A stretch of DNA of 64,000 nt from CAVTJX01 sp963735175 (GCA_963735175.1 CAVTJX010000001.1:1-64000); one strand, 5' to 3'; counted from the first letter of the stretch, positions 30,322 to 39,799 are shown. Numbers and translations are program-made. Notes: generated by a model not told the origin, from the letters alone.

Positions 30322-31749
30322 TTCACCGCCTCTCCAAGCAGCATCTCAAGCTGTGCGCCAAGTTTCAGAATACGCTCTTCCTGAAACCACGGACCCATGA
30401 TTTGCATGCCAATGGGCAATCCGGCGGTGTCCTTCCCTACCGGTATAGACACGGCGGGAATCCCCGCGAGGTTTGCGGGGGCGGTATAGATGTCGGAGAG
30501 ATACATGGCCAGCGGATCGTCAACCTTTTCGCCCTGACGGAACGCAACGGAAGGTGTGGTCGGTGTGATGAGCAAATCCACGGCGTCGAACGCCTGGCGG
30601 AAATCCTCGAGCAGTTTCCGCCGCACCTGTTGTGCCTTGCGATAGTAGGCGTCGTAGTATCCGGCCGAGAAGCACGAACGTACCCATCATAATCCGCCGC
30701 CGCACTTCCGGCCCGAATCCTTCTGCGCGCGTAAGTTCGTAAACATCCGCCAGCGATTCTGCCCGTTCGTCGCGCCATCCGTAACGCGCGCCGTCAAACC
30801 GCGCTAAATTAGAACTGGCTTCGGCGGTGGCGAGGATGTAATAAATCGGAATCGCATACCGCGTGTGGAGCAGCGACACATCAACCACCTCGTGCCCTGC
30901 CGTGCGTAAGACATCAACCGCCCGCTCGATGGCTGTGCGCACTTCAGGCGCAAGTCCTTCCACAAAGTATTCGGCGGGTAGGCCGATGCGCAGCGGCTGC
31001 CGCTGTGCTTGCAGCGAGCCGGCCTGCGCCGGCGCGGGTTCCGAAGCGCTGCTCGAGTCATTCGCATCCACGCCCGCCATCACGCGCAGCAGGTCGTACA
31101 GTCCGGCGCAGGAATGCGCGAACGGAGCGATCTGATCGAGGGATGAGCCAAAGGCGACGAGGCCGTAGCGGGAAATGCGGCCGTAAGTGGGTTTCAATCC
31201 CGCAATACCGCAAAAGGCCGCAGGCTGGCGTACGCTGCCGCCGGTCTCACTGCCCAACGCCCCATGCACCCAGTTGGCCGCAACCGCCACCGCACTGCCT
31301 CCGGACGATCCGCCCGGCACGAGGTCGGAATTCAACGGATGTCGCACCGCTCCGAAAATGCTGTTCTCGGAGGACGAGCCCATCGCGAACTCATCCATGT
31401 TCGTCTTGCCCAGCACGATCGCACCCGCGCGCTCCAGCCGCTCCACCGCCGTGGCTGTGAACGGGCTGATGTAATCGTCAAGAATCCGTGACGCACATGT
31501 CAGGCGCGTGCCCTGAATTGCGATGTTGTCCTTGACGGCGAGGATCCATCCGCCCAGCGGCAGATCCTCGCCCTGGCGCAACGCATCGCGAACGCGTCGT
31601 GCCGAAGCCGCGGCGCGTACGTCAAAAAGAGTGACAAACGCCCGGAGTTGTTCGCCCTGACGAGCTCGTGTCAGCGACTGCAGGACGGCATCAGGAATCT
31701 GATCCGGGTGGTGCTTCAGATGGTCGGGGCTGGGCAGCGGGATGGGCAT
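30318..31749 (-). CDS. gatA: Asp/Glu-tRNA amidotransferase subunit A (frameshifted)
   Basis: About 477 residues. The amidase triad is visible: Lys in AVKDNIAIQG, and the serines in GGSSGGSAVAVAA and GSETGGSVRQPAAFCG. A frameshift near 30660, after RRRIMMGTFVL, is needed to reach the C-terminus (RRKLLEDFRQAFDAVDLLI to MQIMGPWFQEERILKLG). GatA releases ammonia from glutamine for GatB. The start overlaps the proline-rich end of tatA by 59 bases; a later start would remove conserved N-terminal sequence, so the overlap is probably real. Confidence 0.92.
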
Positions 31750-31984
31750 GGACCGTAGGTGGAGGATTGCGCTCTGCGGGTGAGTTGGGTTCCGGTCTCG
31801 CGAACGCAGCCGGAGGTGGATCTTTTAATGGCGCGTTGATCTCCCGCTGGATTTCCTGCGTGGCACGGCGGAACTCGGCCAGCCCCTTGCCGATGGAGCG
31901 AGCGAGTTCCGGGAGCCGTTTGCCACCGAAAAGCAGGAGTACGATGACGAGAACCAGCAGCAGTTCGGATGCGCCGATATTCAT
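31691..31984 (-). CDS. tatA: Sec-independent translocase protein TatA/TatB type
   Basis: 97 residues: short N-terminal membrane helix (SELLLVLVIVLLLFGG), the hinge FGGKRLPELARSIGKGLAEFRRA and an amphipathic helix, then a proline-rich tail. TatA forms the pore that moves folded proteins across the inner membrane. TatC is not in the window. The tail overlaps gatA by 59 bases in another frame, which may be why it is so Pro- and Ala-rich. Confidence 0.85.
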   Translation of the reverse strand: MNIGASELLLVLVIVLLLFGGKRLPELARSIGKGLAEFRRATQEIQREINAPLKDPPPAAFARPEPNSPAERNPPPTVHAHPAAQPRPSEAPPGSDS

Positions 31985-32002
31985 TTCACCCTCATGGCGG
32001 CA

Positions 32003-32731
32003 TCAGGCCGTCACTGGAGACACTGGCCGCCGGTTCGCGGCTGCGGCGATCGCATTGGCCATCGACACAAACACGCCCGCGCCGTCCGTGCCGTCGACTT
32101 GGGGGTCGGTCGCGCGTTCGGGGTGCGGCATGAGCCCTAGCACATTGCCCTGGGCATTGACAATGCCGGCGATGGCGCTGCGGCTGCCATTGGGATTTCC
32201 GTCCGGTGCGTCGTCCCGCACCGGCCCGACGTAACGGAAGACCACGCGCTGTTCCGCCTCCAGCTCCGCGATGGTGCGCTCATCTGCCACGTAACACCCT
32301 TCGCCATGGGCAATAGGCAAGGAGATGATCTGGCCGTTTTCGTAGGTGGAAGTAAATGGCGTCTGGGTATTCTCGACACGCAGTGACACCACGCGCGAGA
32401 TGAATTTCAGCGAGCGGTTACGTATCAGCGCGCCCGGCAGCAGTCCGGATTCACAGAGGATCTGGAACCCGTTGCAGAACCCGACTACGAGACCGCCGTC
32501 GGCCGCGAACCGGCGGACGTCCTGCATGATCGGCGAGAGCTTTGCCAGCGCCCCGGCACGAAGATAATCTCCATATGCAAAGCCGCCCGGAATGACGACG
32601 GCGTCACACGGACCGAGCACATTTTCCTTATGAAAGATGCTACGCACCGTGTTGCCCGGAAACAGACTCGCCGCCCACAGGCTGTCCCGGTCCCCATTCG
32701 AGCCGGGGAAGGTTACAACCGCGACGATCAT
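32003..32731 (-). CDS. purQ: Phosphoribosylformylglycinamidine synthase, glutaminase subunit
   Basis: 242 residues of a class I glutaminase: VVTFPGSNGDRD at the start, IPGGFAYGDYLRAGALA, the nucleophile Cys in VVGFCNGFQILCESG, and His/Glu in LMPHPERA. It supplies ammonia to PurL for the fourth step of purine synthesis. Its start overlaps the purS stop (ATGA). The synthase subunit PurL is not in the window, so the three-part enzyme must be completed from elsewhere. Confidence 0.95.
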   Translation of the reverse strand: MIVAVVTFPGSNGDRDSLWAASLFPGNTVRSIFHKENVLGPCDAVVIPGGFAYGDYLRAGALAKLSPIMQDVRRFAADGGLVVGFCNGFQILCESGLLPGALIRNRSLKFISRVVSLRVENTQTPFTSTYENGQIISLPIAHGEGCYVADERTIAELEAEQRVVFRYVGPVRDDAPDGNPNGSRSAIAGIVNAQGNVLGLMPHPERATDPQVDGTDGAGVFVSMANAIAAAANRRPVSPVTA

Positions 32732-32967
32732 GGAACCTCCACCCGATAGGTCTCGACCACCGGATTGGCCAGCACGTCGCGGCCAATTTTATCCAGGAGA
32801 TTCTGCGCGTCTTCACTGGACATCTCTTCCAGCTCGAACTCAATCATCTTGCCGATGCGGACGTCCTTCACTTTCGACTGGCCCTGGTGTTGCAGATACT
32901 GGCAGACGGTCTGCCCCTGCGGATCCAGCACGCCGGGCTTATAGGTCACGTAAACTTTGGCTTTCAA
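32728..32967 (-). CDS. purS: Phosphoribosylformylglycinamidine synthase subunit PurS
   Basis: 79 residues, normal for PurS, the small bridging subunit between PurQ and PurL. Opens KAKVYVTYKPGVLDPQGQTV and has VKDVRIGKMIEFEL. Coupled by ATGA overlaps to pssA upstream and purQ downstream. Frame intact. Confidence 0.94.
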   Translation of the reverse strand: MKAKVYVTYKPGVLDPQGQTVCQYLQHQGQSKVKDVRIGKMIEFELEEMSSEDAQNLLDKIGRDVLANPVVETYRVEVP

Positions 32968-33731
32968 CGGTGTCCTCGATAGATGGTCACGGGCTCCTGC
33001 TCAGGCTCGTCGAGTTCGTCAAGGTCGGTATCGTCAGCGTCGCGGTTGATAAGCAGGCGGATCAAACCGGCGGTAAACCCGGCCACCACGAGCGCGGCCA
33101 TAACCGGAAACATGTTGCGCGGCGGATTCAGCACCACGAATACAAGCGCCACGATCAGCGCCAACAGCTTCAGCAGGTTGTAACCCGGTTCGCGCAGCGT
33201 AAATCGCGGCAGTCCCGGCAACGGCAAGTGGCTGACCATGAGCAGACTCGTCAGTACCACGAGTCCGGCGAGCACGTTGGTGTCGACGATCTCGCCCCAC
33301 ATCGTGTAGCTCATGATGACGAACGAGGCCACGAGGCAGGCGTGCAGCGGCGAACTCAAGCCGACGAAATCATGCGATTTGCCGTCGGCCGTCACGTTGA
33401 AACGCGCCAGGCGTACCGCCGTACACAGCACGGGGATGAAGGTCACGACCACCCCGGGCAAGCTGAGGTCGGTGAAGGCCACGGTATAGATCAGGGCAGC
33501 CGGAGCCACGCCGAAGGAGACCATGTCGGCCAGCGAATCGAACTGCAGCCCGAAATCGCTGCCGCCACCACCAAAGAGGCGCGCGGCCTTGCCGTCGAAG
33601 GCGTCCAGCACCATCGCCAGGATGATCAGCCACGCCGCGATTTGCGGGTGGCCGTCAAACGCCAGGAGTATCGAGAATAACCCGCAGAAGAGATTCCCGG
33701 AGGTCATTAAGTTCGCAGGCCAGTTTCTCAT
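32964..33731 (-). CDS. pssA: CDP-diacylglycerol-serine O-phosphatidyltransferase
   Basis: 255 residues. The CDP-alcohol phosphatidyltransferase signature is visible as LDAFDGKAARLFGGGGSDFG followed by LQFDSLADMVSFG, with the conserved DG-AR-G-D-D spacing. The rest is membrane helices and an acidic C-terminal tail (ADDTDLDELDEPEQE). It makes phosphatidylserine, the substrate of the psd gene directly upstream, with which it overlaps by ATGA. Also overlaps purS by ATGA. Confidence 0.93.
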   Translation of the reverse strand: MRNWPANLMTSGNLFCGLFSILLAFDGHPQIAAWLIILAMVLDAFDGKAARLFGGGGSDFGLQFDSLADMVSFGVAPAALIYTVAFTDLSLPGVVVTFIPVLCTAVRLARFNVTADGKSHDFVGLSSPLHACLVASFVIMSYTMWGEIVDTNVLAGLVVLTSLLMVSHLPLPGLPRFTLREPGYNLLKLLALIVALVFVVLNPPRNMFPVMAALVVAGFTAGLIRLLINRDADDTDLDELDEPEQEPVTIYRGHR

Positions 33732-34372
33732 CGGACATCCTCATTTGAAAACTGCGCAATCACCGTTTCACCCGCCGCCACCCGGCGTCCCGGCTCTGTG
33801 GTAAGCCGCGCCGCCGGGGGCAAATACACATCCATGCGCGAACCGAAATAAATCAAGCCGTACTTATCGCCCGCGCGCACGCGGTCGCCCGGTTTCAGGT
33901 AACAGGAAATTTTGCGGGCGATCAGGCCCGAAACCTGTCGCCACTGCACCGATCCGAATGCCGTTTCGGCTTCCACGTCGATCCGCGCGTTGCCGCTTGC
34001 CTGCGGCGTGCCTGCGTGAAAGTAGGTGCCGGGTGTTCGTATTACCTTCACCACTGTTCCCGAGACCGGCGCGCGGTTGACGTGCACGTTGAACACCGAA
34101 AGAAAAATTGCCACATGCTTGCGGCCGTCGGACAGCGTCTCGGCCAGCATCACCTTGCCGTCGGCGGGCGAAAGCACGAGTTTCTCGCCTTCAGGCACTT
34201 GCCGCCGCGGATCGCGAAAAAACGCGAGTAACGCCAGTGCCAGCACGAACACACCGATCGCCCAGCCCAGCAACGCTCCGCTATGCCGGAAACCGCCCCA
34301 TACCAGCAAAATGCCGGACAGTGCCACCACGGGCAAAACGATCAGCCACGCTTCGGATGCAAATCTCATCAT
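33728..34372 (-). CDS. psd: Phosphatidylserine decarboxylase, short type
   Basis: 214 residues: two N-terminal membrane helices (LIVLPVVALSGILLVWG, WAIGVFVLALALLAFF), then FRDPRRQVPEGEKLVLSPADGKV, IFLSVFNVHVNRAPVSG, and the self-cleaving Gly-Ser in YGLIYFGSRMDVYLP. Cleavage at this Ser gives the pyruvoyl cofactor. It converts phosphatidylserine to phosphatidylethanolamine. Three bases after purC and coupled to pssA. Frame intact. Confidence 0.94.
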   Translation of the reverse strand: MMRFASEAWLIVLPVVALSGILLVWGGFRHSGALLGWAIGVFVLALALLAFFRDPRRQVPEGEKLVLSPADGKVMLAETLSDGRKHVAIFLSVFNVHVNRAPVSGTVVKVIRTPGTYFHAGTPQASGNARIDVEAETAFGSVQWRQVSGLIARKISCYLKPGDRVRAGDKYGLIYFGSRMDVYLPPAARLTTEPGRRVAAGETVIAQFSNEDVR

Positions 34373-34375
34373 GGG

Positions 34376-35086
34376 TTACATCGCCCGCGTGAGGCGGTCA
34401 AAGAGTTCGCGGTACGCCTTCTCCACTCCGCCCAGATCCTGCAGGAAACGGTCTTTGTCCAGTTTTCGATTCTTCTTCTTGTCCCAGATGCGGCACGTAT
34501 CGGGTGAAACTTCATCGCCGATATACAGGTGTTCGCCCGAAGTGCCGAATTCCAAAGAAAACTCCACCAGCAACAAGCCGCGCCGGTCGAACAGTGATTT
34601 GAGAATCGCGTTCGCCTTAGAGGCCATCCGCCCCATCGTGCGCATGTCGTCGGTCTTGGCATAGCCAAAAGCCAGCGCGTGCGTCTCGTTGATCTGCGGA
34701 TTGCCCAGCTTCGGCACTTTCAGAAAATATTCGATGACCGGAAAGTCGAGATGCTGTCCCTCGTCAAGGCGAAACCGCTGCGCCAATTCTTCGGAGGCAA
34801 CGTTATGGACCACGACCTCAATGGGAATCATCTTCAGCTTGCGCACCAGCAATTCGTTGTCGGTGTTGCGTTCGACGAAATGCGTGGGGACGTGGTAGTT
34901 TTCCAGGTACTGGAAAAGAAAGCTGCTGATCCCGGCGTTGATTTCGCCCTTGCCGGGAATGCGGCTTTTCTTCACACCGTTGTGGTCGAGAAAATCGTCC
35001 TTGAATTCCATCAGCAGCAGGTTGTCGCGATCGGTCGCGTGCAGTCGCTTGGAGCTACCCTCGAAAACCAATTCCCGTTTGTCCAA
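34376..35086 (-). CDS. purC: SAICAR synthetase
   Basis: 236 residues from a TTG at 35086, preceded by GAGG; this start gives the usual PurC length and begins LDKRELVFEGSSKRLHATD. Conserved segments include MEFKDDFLDHNG, VERNTDNELLVRKLKMIPIE, FGTSGEHLYIGDEVSPDTCR and the final lid region. It joins aspartate to CAIR in purine synthesis. Lies 28 bases after purB, the enzyme that follows it in the pathway. Frame intact. Confidence 0.93.
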   Translation of the reverse strand: MDKRELVFEGSSKRLHATDRDNLLLMEFKDDFLDHNGVKKSRIPGKGEINAGISSFLFQYLENYHVPTHFVERNTDNELLVRKLKMIPIEVVVHNVASEELAQRFRLDEGQHLDFPVIEYFLKVPKLGNPQINETHALAFGYAKTDDMRTMGRMASKANAILKSLFDRRGLLLVEFSLEFGTSGEHLYIGDEVSPDTCRIWDKKKNRKLDKDRFLQDLGGVEKAYRELFDRLTRAM

Positions 35087-35114
35087 AAGTCGCCTCGTGG
35101 GGTTGCGCCGGCGG

Positions 35115-36416
35115 TCAATCCTGCAGAATGCCGAGGCGTTGCAGGATCCGGTCGGCCATGTCATAACGCGGCGCCACGGTCACCAACTCGGCCAGGCGAT
35201 CCCGGCTGAGCGCCGTGCCAAGCTCGTCGTCTTTCAGCAATTCATCGAGGAAGGAACCATCTGCCACAGTCGCCGCCAAGGCGGCTTTTTGCACATGCGC
35301 ATAAGCCTTTTCGCGCGTCCAGCCGGCCTGGGTCAGCGCGAGCAGCACCTTCTCCGAGGCCAGAAGTCCGTGGCTGGCGTTGAAATTCCGCAACATTCGC
35401 TCGGGCTTCACGTCGAGACCGTCGAGTACGCGAATCAGCAGGTGCAACATGTAGTCCAACGCGATACACGCGTCGGGGAAGATCACACGTTCGGCGGAAG
35501 AATGCGATATATCACGCTCGTGCCACAACGCCACGTTTTCCAGACCCGTCAGGGCGTACCCGCGCAGCAGCCGCGCCATGCCGCACATGCGTTCGCAGAG
35601 AATCGGGTTGCGCTTGTGGGGCATCGCCGAGGAGCCCTTCTGCTTGCGTCCGAACGGCTCATAAGCTTCCCCCACCTCGCTGCGCTGCAAATGGCGGATT
35701 TCGGTGGCGATTTTTTCCACCGTCGTGGCGACAAGGGCCATCGCGTTCAGGTACTCCGCATGGCGCTCACGGCTCACCACCTGTGTCGAAATGGGCGCGA
35801 CGCCGAGCCCGAGGCGCTCCATCACCGCCGTCTCCAGCTCCGGATCGGTGTGACCATAGTTGCCGACCGCACCGGACAACTTGCCCACCAGCGTGCGTTC
35901 GAGCATCTGCCACAGGCGCTGTTCGTGGCGGGCGAACTCGTCCAGCCAGAGCGCGAACTTCAGTCCGAAGACCGTCGCCTCGGCGTGCATACCGTGAGTC
36001 CGACCAACCGTGGGCGTGCGGCGGAACTCCAGCGCGCGGCGACAGAGGATCACGCGTAGTGCCGCGATGTCCTCCAAGATCAGCGCGGCGGCGTCTTTCA
36101 TCTGCAGCGCAAACGCGGTATCGACGACATCCGAACTCGTCAAGCCCACATGAATGAACCGCGAGTCATCGCCGACATAGCGCGCGATTACCGTCAGGAA
36201 GGAGATCACATCGTGCTGGACCTCCGCTTCCACCTCATGAATCTCAGGAATGGTGAAGCGGGCGGTCTGGCGAATCTTTTCGGCGGCGACGGCGGGAATT
36301 TCGCCGCGTTCTGAACGCGCTTCGACGACGGCAAGTTCGACTTTCCACCACGCTTCGTAGCGAGCTTGCTCAGTCCAGATGCGGGCCATCGGTTCGCGGG
36401 AATAGCGTTCGATCAT
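35115..36416 (-). CDS. purB: Adenylosuccinate lyase
   Basis: 433 residues of the fumarase/aspartase superfamily, with HVGLTSSDVVDTA, VGRTHGMHAEA, and the signature GSSAMPHKRNPI. It cleaves SAICAR and adenylosuccinate, releasing fumarate, so serves two steps of purine synthesis. The start overlaps the degP stop (ATGA). Frame intact across its full length. Confidence 0.95.
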   Translation of the reverse strand: MIERYSREPMARIWTEQARYEAWWKVELAVVEARSERGEIPAVAAEKIRQTARFTIPEIHEVEAEVQHDVISFLTVIARYVGDDSRFIHVGLTSSDVVDTAFALQMKDAAALILEDIAALRVILCRRALEFRRTPTVGRTHGMHAEATVFGLKFALWLDEFARHEQRLWQMLERTLVGKLSGAVGNYGHTDPELETAVMERLGLGVAPISTQVVSRERHAEYLNAMALVATTVEKIATEIRHLQRSEVGEAYEPFGRKQKGSSAMPHKRNPILCERMCGMARLLRGYALTGLENVALWHERDISHSSAERVIFPDACIALDYMLHLLIRVLDGLDVKPERMLRNFNASHGLLASEKVLLALTQAGWTREKAYAHVQKAALAATVADGSFLDELLKDDELGTALSRDRLAELVTVAPRYDMADRILQRLGILQD

Positions 36417-37681
36417 CCGGCGCGTTGTCCTTCCTGCGGCAGCGGAACCAGAACCAGATTCATGTTGTAGATCTTGCGTTTGCGCGAAATTTTCAACGTC
36501 AATGTGTCGCCGACGCGAAGGTCGGTACTCTTCAATATCTCGCGCGCGGAGTGAGCAGATTCCACGGTGCGGCCATTGATCTCGAGAATGACGTCTTCGA
36601 CGCTGATGCCCGCCTTGGCTGCGGGGCTTCCAGCTTCAACGCTCGTCACCACCGCGCCCTGTGTGCACTTCAGACCTTGGATGCGCGCATACGTCGGATT
36701 CAAATCCATGGCCCGAATGCCCACCCAGAACTTGCGGTTGACGCCGCCTTTCAGCAAATCGTCGATCGCCGCCGTAATGCGGTTGGCGGGAATGGCAAAA
36801 CCGATACCGACGGAGCCGCCGGACTCGGAGAAGATCAGCGTGTTCATACCCAGCGCTTCGCCCTCGGCGTTCATCAGCGGTCCGCCCGAATTGCCGCGGT
36901 TAATGGCCGCGTCGGTCTGAATCATGTCGGTGTAGATGCGGCCGTTGATCTCGCTTTCGAAATCGCGGTGTACCGCCGAGACCACGCCCACTGAGACCGA
37001 CGGTTGATCGTTGACGTCGAACAGGCCGTAGGGATTGCCGATGGCAATCGCCCACTCGCCCACAATCACGTCATCGCTGTTGCCCAGCGGAATCACCGGC
37101 AAATCCTTGGCGTCGATCTTCAACAGCGCCATATCGAGCAGCGGATCGGTGCCCACAACGCGCGCCGGGTATTTGTGCTGCGCGGTCGTCGTCACCACGA
37201 TCTCCGAGGCGTCCCGCACCACGTGTTCGTTGGTCACGATGTAGCCGTCGGTGGTGATGATGAATCCCGACCCGAGATTTTTCACAGGCTGCTTGATCAT
37301 CTGCGGCGCGAGCCGCTCGTCGAACAACATCCAGCTCAGGGGATCCGACGGTAACCACGGATTGCGCACCTCACGCATCTGCGTCACGTTAATGCCGACG
37401 ACGGCATCGGACGTGCGGGCGATGGCGCGCGTAATGGCATTGGTGCGGCTGAGGGTGAGATCCGATTCGAGCCTCATCCTGCGGGCGTCGGGTCGATCCG
37501 AAAGTAACCCGGCCGCCTCATCGCCCGCCATCCCGCCTTGACCATGCAGCAGTTGGCTGGCGGACGTCGGATTCTTGAGCAGTTGAATTTCCTGCTCCAG
37601 TTGCCGGTTGCGATGAACCTGGTAAAAGATCGCCAGCCCGGCCAGCAAACCGATGATGAAGAAGTTGACGATTTTCAGCAT
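36413..37681 (-). CDS. DegP/HtrA-like serine protease with one PDZ domain
   Basis: 422 residues, anchored by an N-terminal helix (IVNFFIIGLLAGLAIFYQV) with a short coiled stretch after it. Catalytic triad: His in IVTNEHVVRDASE, Asp in DPLLDMALLKI, Ser in INRGNSGGPLMN. A single PDZ domain (about 320-410) follows, as in DegS. It probably works in envelope quality control or stress signalling, facing the periplasm. Overlaps truA by 7 bases and purB by 4. Frame intact. Confidence 0.9.
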   Translation of the reverse strand: MLKIVNFFIIGLLAGLAIFYQVHRNRQLEQEIQLLKNPTSASQLLHGQGGMAGDEAAGLLSDRPDARRMRLESDLTLSRTNAITRAIARTSDAVVGINVTQMREVRNPWLPSDPLSWMLFDERLAPQMIKQPVKNLGSGFIITTDGYIVTNEHVVRDASEIVVTTTAQHKYPARVVGTDPLLDMALLKIDAKDLPVIPLGNSDDVIVGEWAIAIGNPYGLFDVNDQPSVSVGVVSAVHRDFESEINGRIYTDMIQTDAAINRGNSGGPLMNAEGEALGMNTLIFSESGGSVGIGFAIPANRITAAIDDLLKGGVNRKFWVGIRAMDLNPTYARIQGLKCTQGAVVTSVEAGSPAAKAGISVEDVILEINGRTVESAHSAREILKSTDLRVGDTLTLKISRKRKIYNMNLVLVPLPQEGQRAG

Positions 37682-38496
37682 AACGTTACCGCGCTCGGTT
37701 CAAATATGCGCCGCTCTGCCGTCCACGGCTCGTAGCCCACCGCGATCAAGGTTAATCCGCGCGCGGGAGCCTTTGCGGCGGCCAGCCGGACGTCCTGTGC
37801 CGCCAAAATCTCCGGCAACTGGTCCGCACTGATTATTCCACGACCGATACGCACAAATGTTCCAACTAGAAATCTTACCATCCCGTGCAAAAAGCGATTG
37901 GCTTCAATCTGAAACTCGTAACAGGGTCCGCATTCCCGCCATTCCGCCCGGTAAACACTCGACAAGTAATGCTGTTCCTTCTCGCTGGCATGCGCAAACG
38001 AATGGAACGGGCGATCGCCCAGGATATGCCGGGCCGCCGCCTGCATGTGCGGCACGTCCAGCCGGTAAGGGTAATTCCAGCTATACGCGCGGCCGATGGC
38101 GACTGGTTGCCATGCCACTCGATAACGATAGGCGCGCCAGCAAGCGCTGTACCGGGCATGGAATTCGGGTTCTTCAACCGACGCCGCCTTGACGCGTACG
38201 TCAAACGGCAGCAAAGCATTCAGCGCCCGCGTGACGACTTGCGGTGGGCGGACGGTTGTGCTGCGAAAGCTCGCTACCTGGCCCACGGCATGTACACCGG
38301 CGTCAGTGCGTCCCGCACCCATAACGCTGATCTTCTCTCCGAACAGTACCCACACTGCGTCTTCCAGGCACTGCTGCACTGTACGCTCGCCCGGCTGAAT
38401 CTGCCAACCTGCGAAATCACTGCCGTCGTACTCCAGATCGAGTCGGTATGTGGTCCGCTCGGCCGTCGTGATCGCCTCTCCGCATGGCATTCTCAT
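37675..38496 (-). CDS. truA: tRNA pseudouridine synthase A
   Basis: 273 residues from the ATG at 38496, chosen because it forms an ATGA overlap with the gene upstream and the family core begins soon after (YRLDLEYDGSDFAGWQIQPG). The catalytic Asp is in MGAGRTDAGVHAVGQVA; the C-terminal part has NRFLHGMVRFLVGTFVRIG. It makes pseudouridine at positions 38-40 of tRNA anticodon arms. Frame intact. Confidence 0.93.
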   Translation of the reverse strand: MRMPCGEAITTAERTTYRLDLEYDGSDFAGWQIQPGERTVQQCLEDAVWVLFGEKISVMGAGRTDAGVHAVGQVASFRSTTVRPPQVVTRALNALLPFDVRVKAASVEEPEFHARYSACWRAYRYRVAWQPVAIGRAYSWNYPYRLDVPHMQAAARHILGDRPFHSFAHASEKEQHYLSSVYRAEWRECGPCYEFQIEANRFLHGMVRFLVGTFVRIGRGIISADQLPEILAAQDVRLAAAKAPARGLTLIAVGYEPWTAERRIFEPSAVTLC

Positions 38497-39251
38497 AATG
38501 CGCGGCTGCCGATGCACGCAACGACAAACAGCACTGTGACGAGCGCTTCCCGGCGACTCATCCGATCGCAATGCAGCGACGTGCGCGTCACCCGCGGATC
38601 CCAGCCCCGGGCTTCCAAAGCAAGGGACACATGATCGGCGCGGCGAAACGCATTCAGTATCAGCGGGAAAAGCAATTTTCGTTGATTTCTAAGATAGTCC
38701 AAACGCGAATCCCCCACCTCCACCCCCCGCGCCGCCAAGGCCATCCGTAGCCGCTGCTGTTCCGCTTCCAGAAACGGAATCAACCTCAAGGCAAGAGTTA
38801 CAACCAGTTCCGACTGCGCCCAGGATGACCGCCCCAGCCGCAGTTTACCCAGCATGCGTCCGACTTCCCGGCCATACCTCTGCGGGGGGTGCCGCTGAAA
38901 CAGCGCTACGCCAACCGATAAAATCAATGCCAACCGCACCGTGAACATCGCGGCTGGGATCCAGCCGAGTTGCTTCACGTCAAATCTGGAAAAGAACGCT
39001 AAATCTACCGTATTGTGGCCACTTAGAACAAGATGCAAGAGAAATGTCAACCCCAGAAAAGGCCACATTTTCATGATTTCTTTGAAGATCGCCGCCAAAT
39101 GCAAGCGTAATCCCAGTACCGCTGTTATCCACAAAATAATCAAATAGATAATGCTAATCGGGCGGTCCGTAAAAATCAGAAACCCCAGAAAGACCAAGGC
39201 TCCAATCAGCAGAGCCGCCGGGTGCGGCAGGCGGGTCAGGACAGATCTCAC
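38493..39251 (-). CDS. EcfT/CbiQ-like energy-coupling transmembrane protein
   Basis: About 252 residues with five or six membrane helices and the two coupling motifs of EcfT proteins: LAARGVE and LEARGWD near the C-terminus, which bind the ATPase pair. I use the GTG at 39251 since the promoter -10 (39283-39288) covers the earlier ATG at 39287. No EcfA ATPase or substrate-binding S component is adjacent, so the transported vitamin or metal cannot be told. First gene of the long operon to 21.8 kb. Confidence 0.78.
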   Translation of the reverse strand: MRSVLTRLPHPAALLIGALVFLGFLIFTDRPISIIYLIILWITAVLGLRLHLAAIFKEIMKMWPFLGLTFLLHLVLSGHNTVDLAFFSRFDVKQLGWIPAAMFTVRLALILSVGVALFQRHPPQRYGREVGRMLGKLRLGRSSWAQSELVVTLALRLIPFLEAEQQRLRMALAARGVEVGDSRLDYLRNQRKLLFPLILNAFRRADHVSLALEARGWDPRVTRTSLHCDRMSRREALVTVLFVVACIGSRAL

Positions 39252-39282
39252 GACGACAGAAGAATTCTCCACTAAACTATCA

Positions 39283-39311
39283 AACATACAAAGAATTGGA
39301 GAGAGAGTCAA
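39283..39311 (-). promoter_or_regulatory. Sigma-70-type promoter of the ecfT-truA-pur operon
   Basis: On the minus strand TTGACT (39311-39306), exactly 17 bases, TATGTT (39288-39283). Transcription should start near 39276, giving a leader of about 25 bases before the GTG at 39251. It drives the run of coupled genes down to the HD-GYP gene. Confidence 0.7.
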
Positions 39312-39340
39312 GCGGACTTTTTTGACCGTCCGGAGCCAGA

Positions 39341-39367
39341 TCGCCCCGGGATTAATCCCCGGGGCGA
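39341..39367 (-). terminator. Perfect GC-rich hairpin after ndk
   Basis: TCGCCCCGGG (39341-39350) and CCCGGGGCGA (39358-39367) form a perfect 10-base stem with a 7-base loop, 33 bases after the ndk stop and just before the next promoter. There is no T run next to it, so it may be a weak or factor-assisted terminator, or protect the 3' end. Confidence 0.6.
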
Positions 39368-39399
39368 CCTCGATTCTCTGTACCTGTCAGCTGTGACCT

Positions 39400-39799
39400 T
39401 TAGGCGAAGAAAAAGTCGGTCTCGATTTCGCCGTTTTCGGGCGAGTCGGAACCATGCACCGCGTTCGATTCGATATTCGTGCCGTACAGCTTGCGGATCG
39501 TTCCCGGCTCCGCCTTTTCGGGATTGGTTGCCCCAATTACCTTACGCCAGTGGTCGACTGCGCTTTCGCGCTCCAGCCGGCCGACGACCACGGGACCACT
39601 GGTCATATACTTCACCAATCCGCCGAAAAACGGCCGTTCCCTATGTACCGCATAGAAGGCTTCTGCCTGCTCCTTCGTCAAATGAAGATAGCGCAGGCCG
39701 GTAATCATAAAACCTTCCTTCTCCACCCGGGCCACGATGTCCCCTATGTGCCGCGCGGCGACCGCGTCGGGCTTGATGATCATCAAGCGTTTTCTGCAT
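39400..39799 (-). CDS. ndk: Nucleoside diphosphate kinase (frameshift at start)
   Basis: About 132 residues. The active-site His is in SNAVHGSDSPENG and the family pattern RLERESAVDHWRKVIGATNP is complete. The N-terminus needs one extra T near 39787 removed, giving MQKTLMIIKPDAVAARH from the ATG at 39799. Ndk passes phosphate from ATP to other nucleoside diphosphates. It directly follows sucCD, which can make GTP or ATP, so the genes act together in NTP supply. Confidence 0.92.

Noticed and set aside
29224..30384. Long open frame on the plus strand over gatB
   Set aside because: GatB on the minus strand is beyond doubt; the antisense frame has no likeness to any protein.
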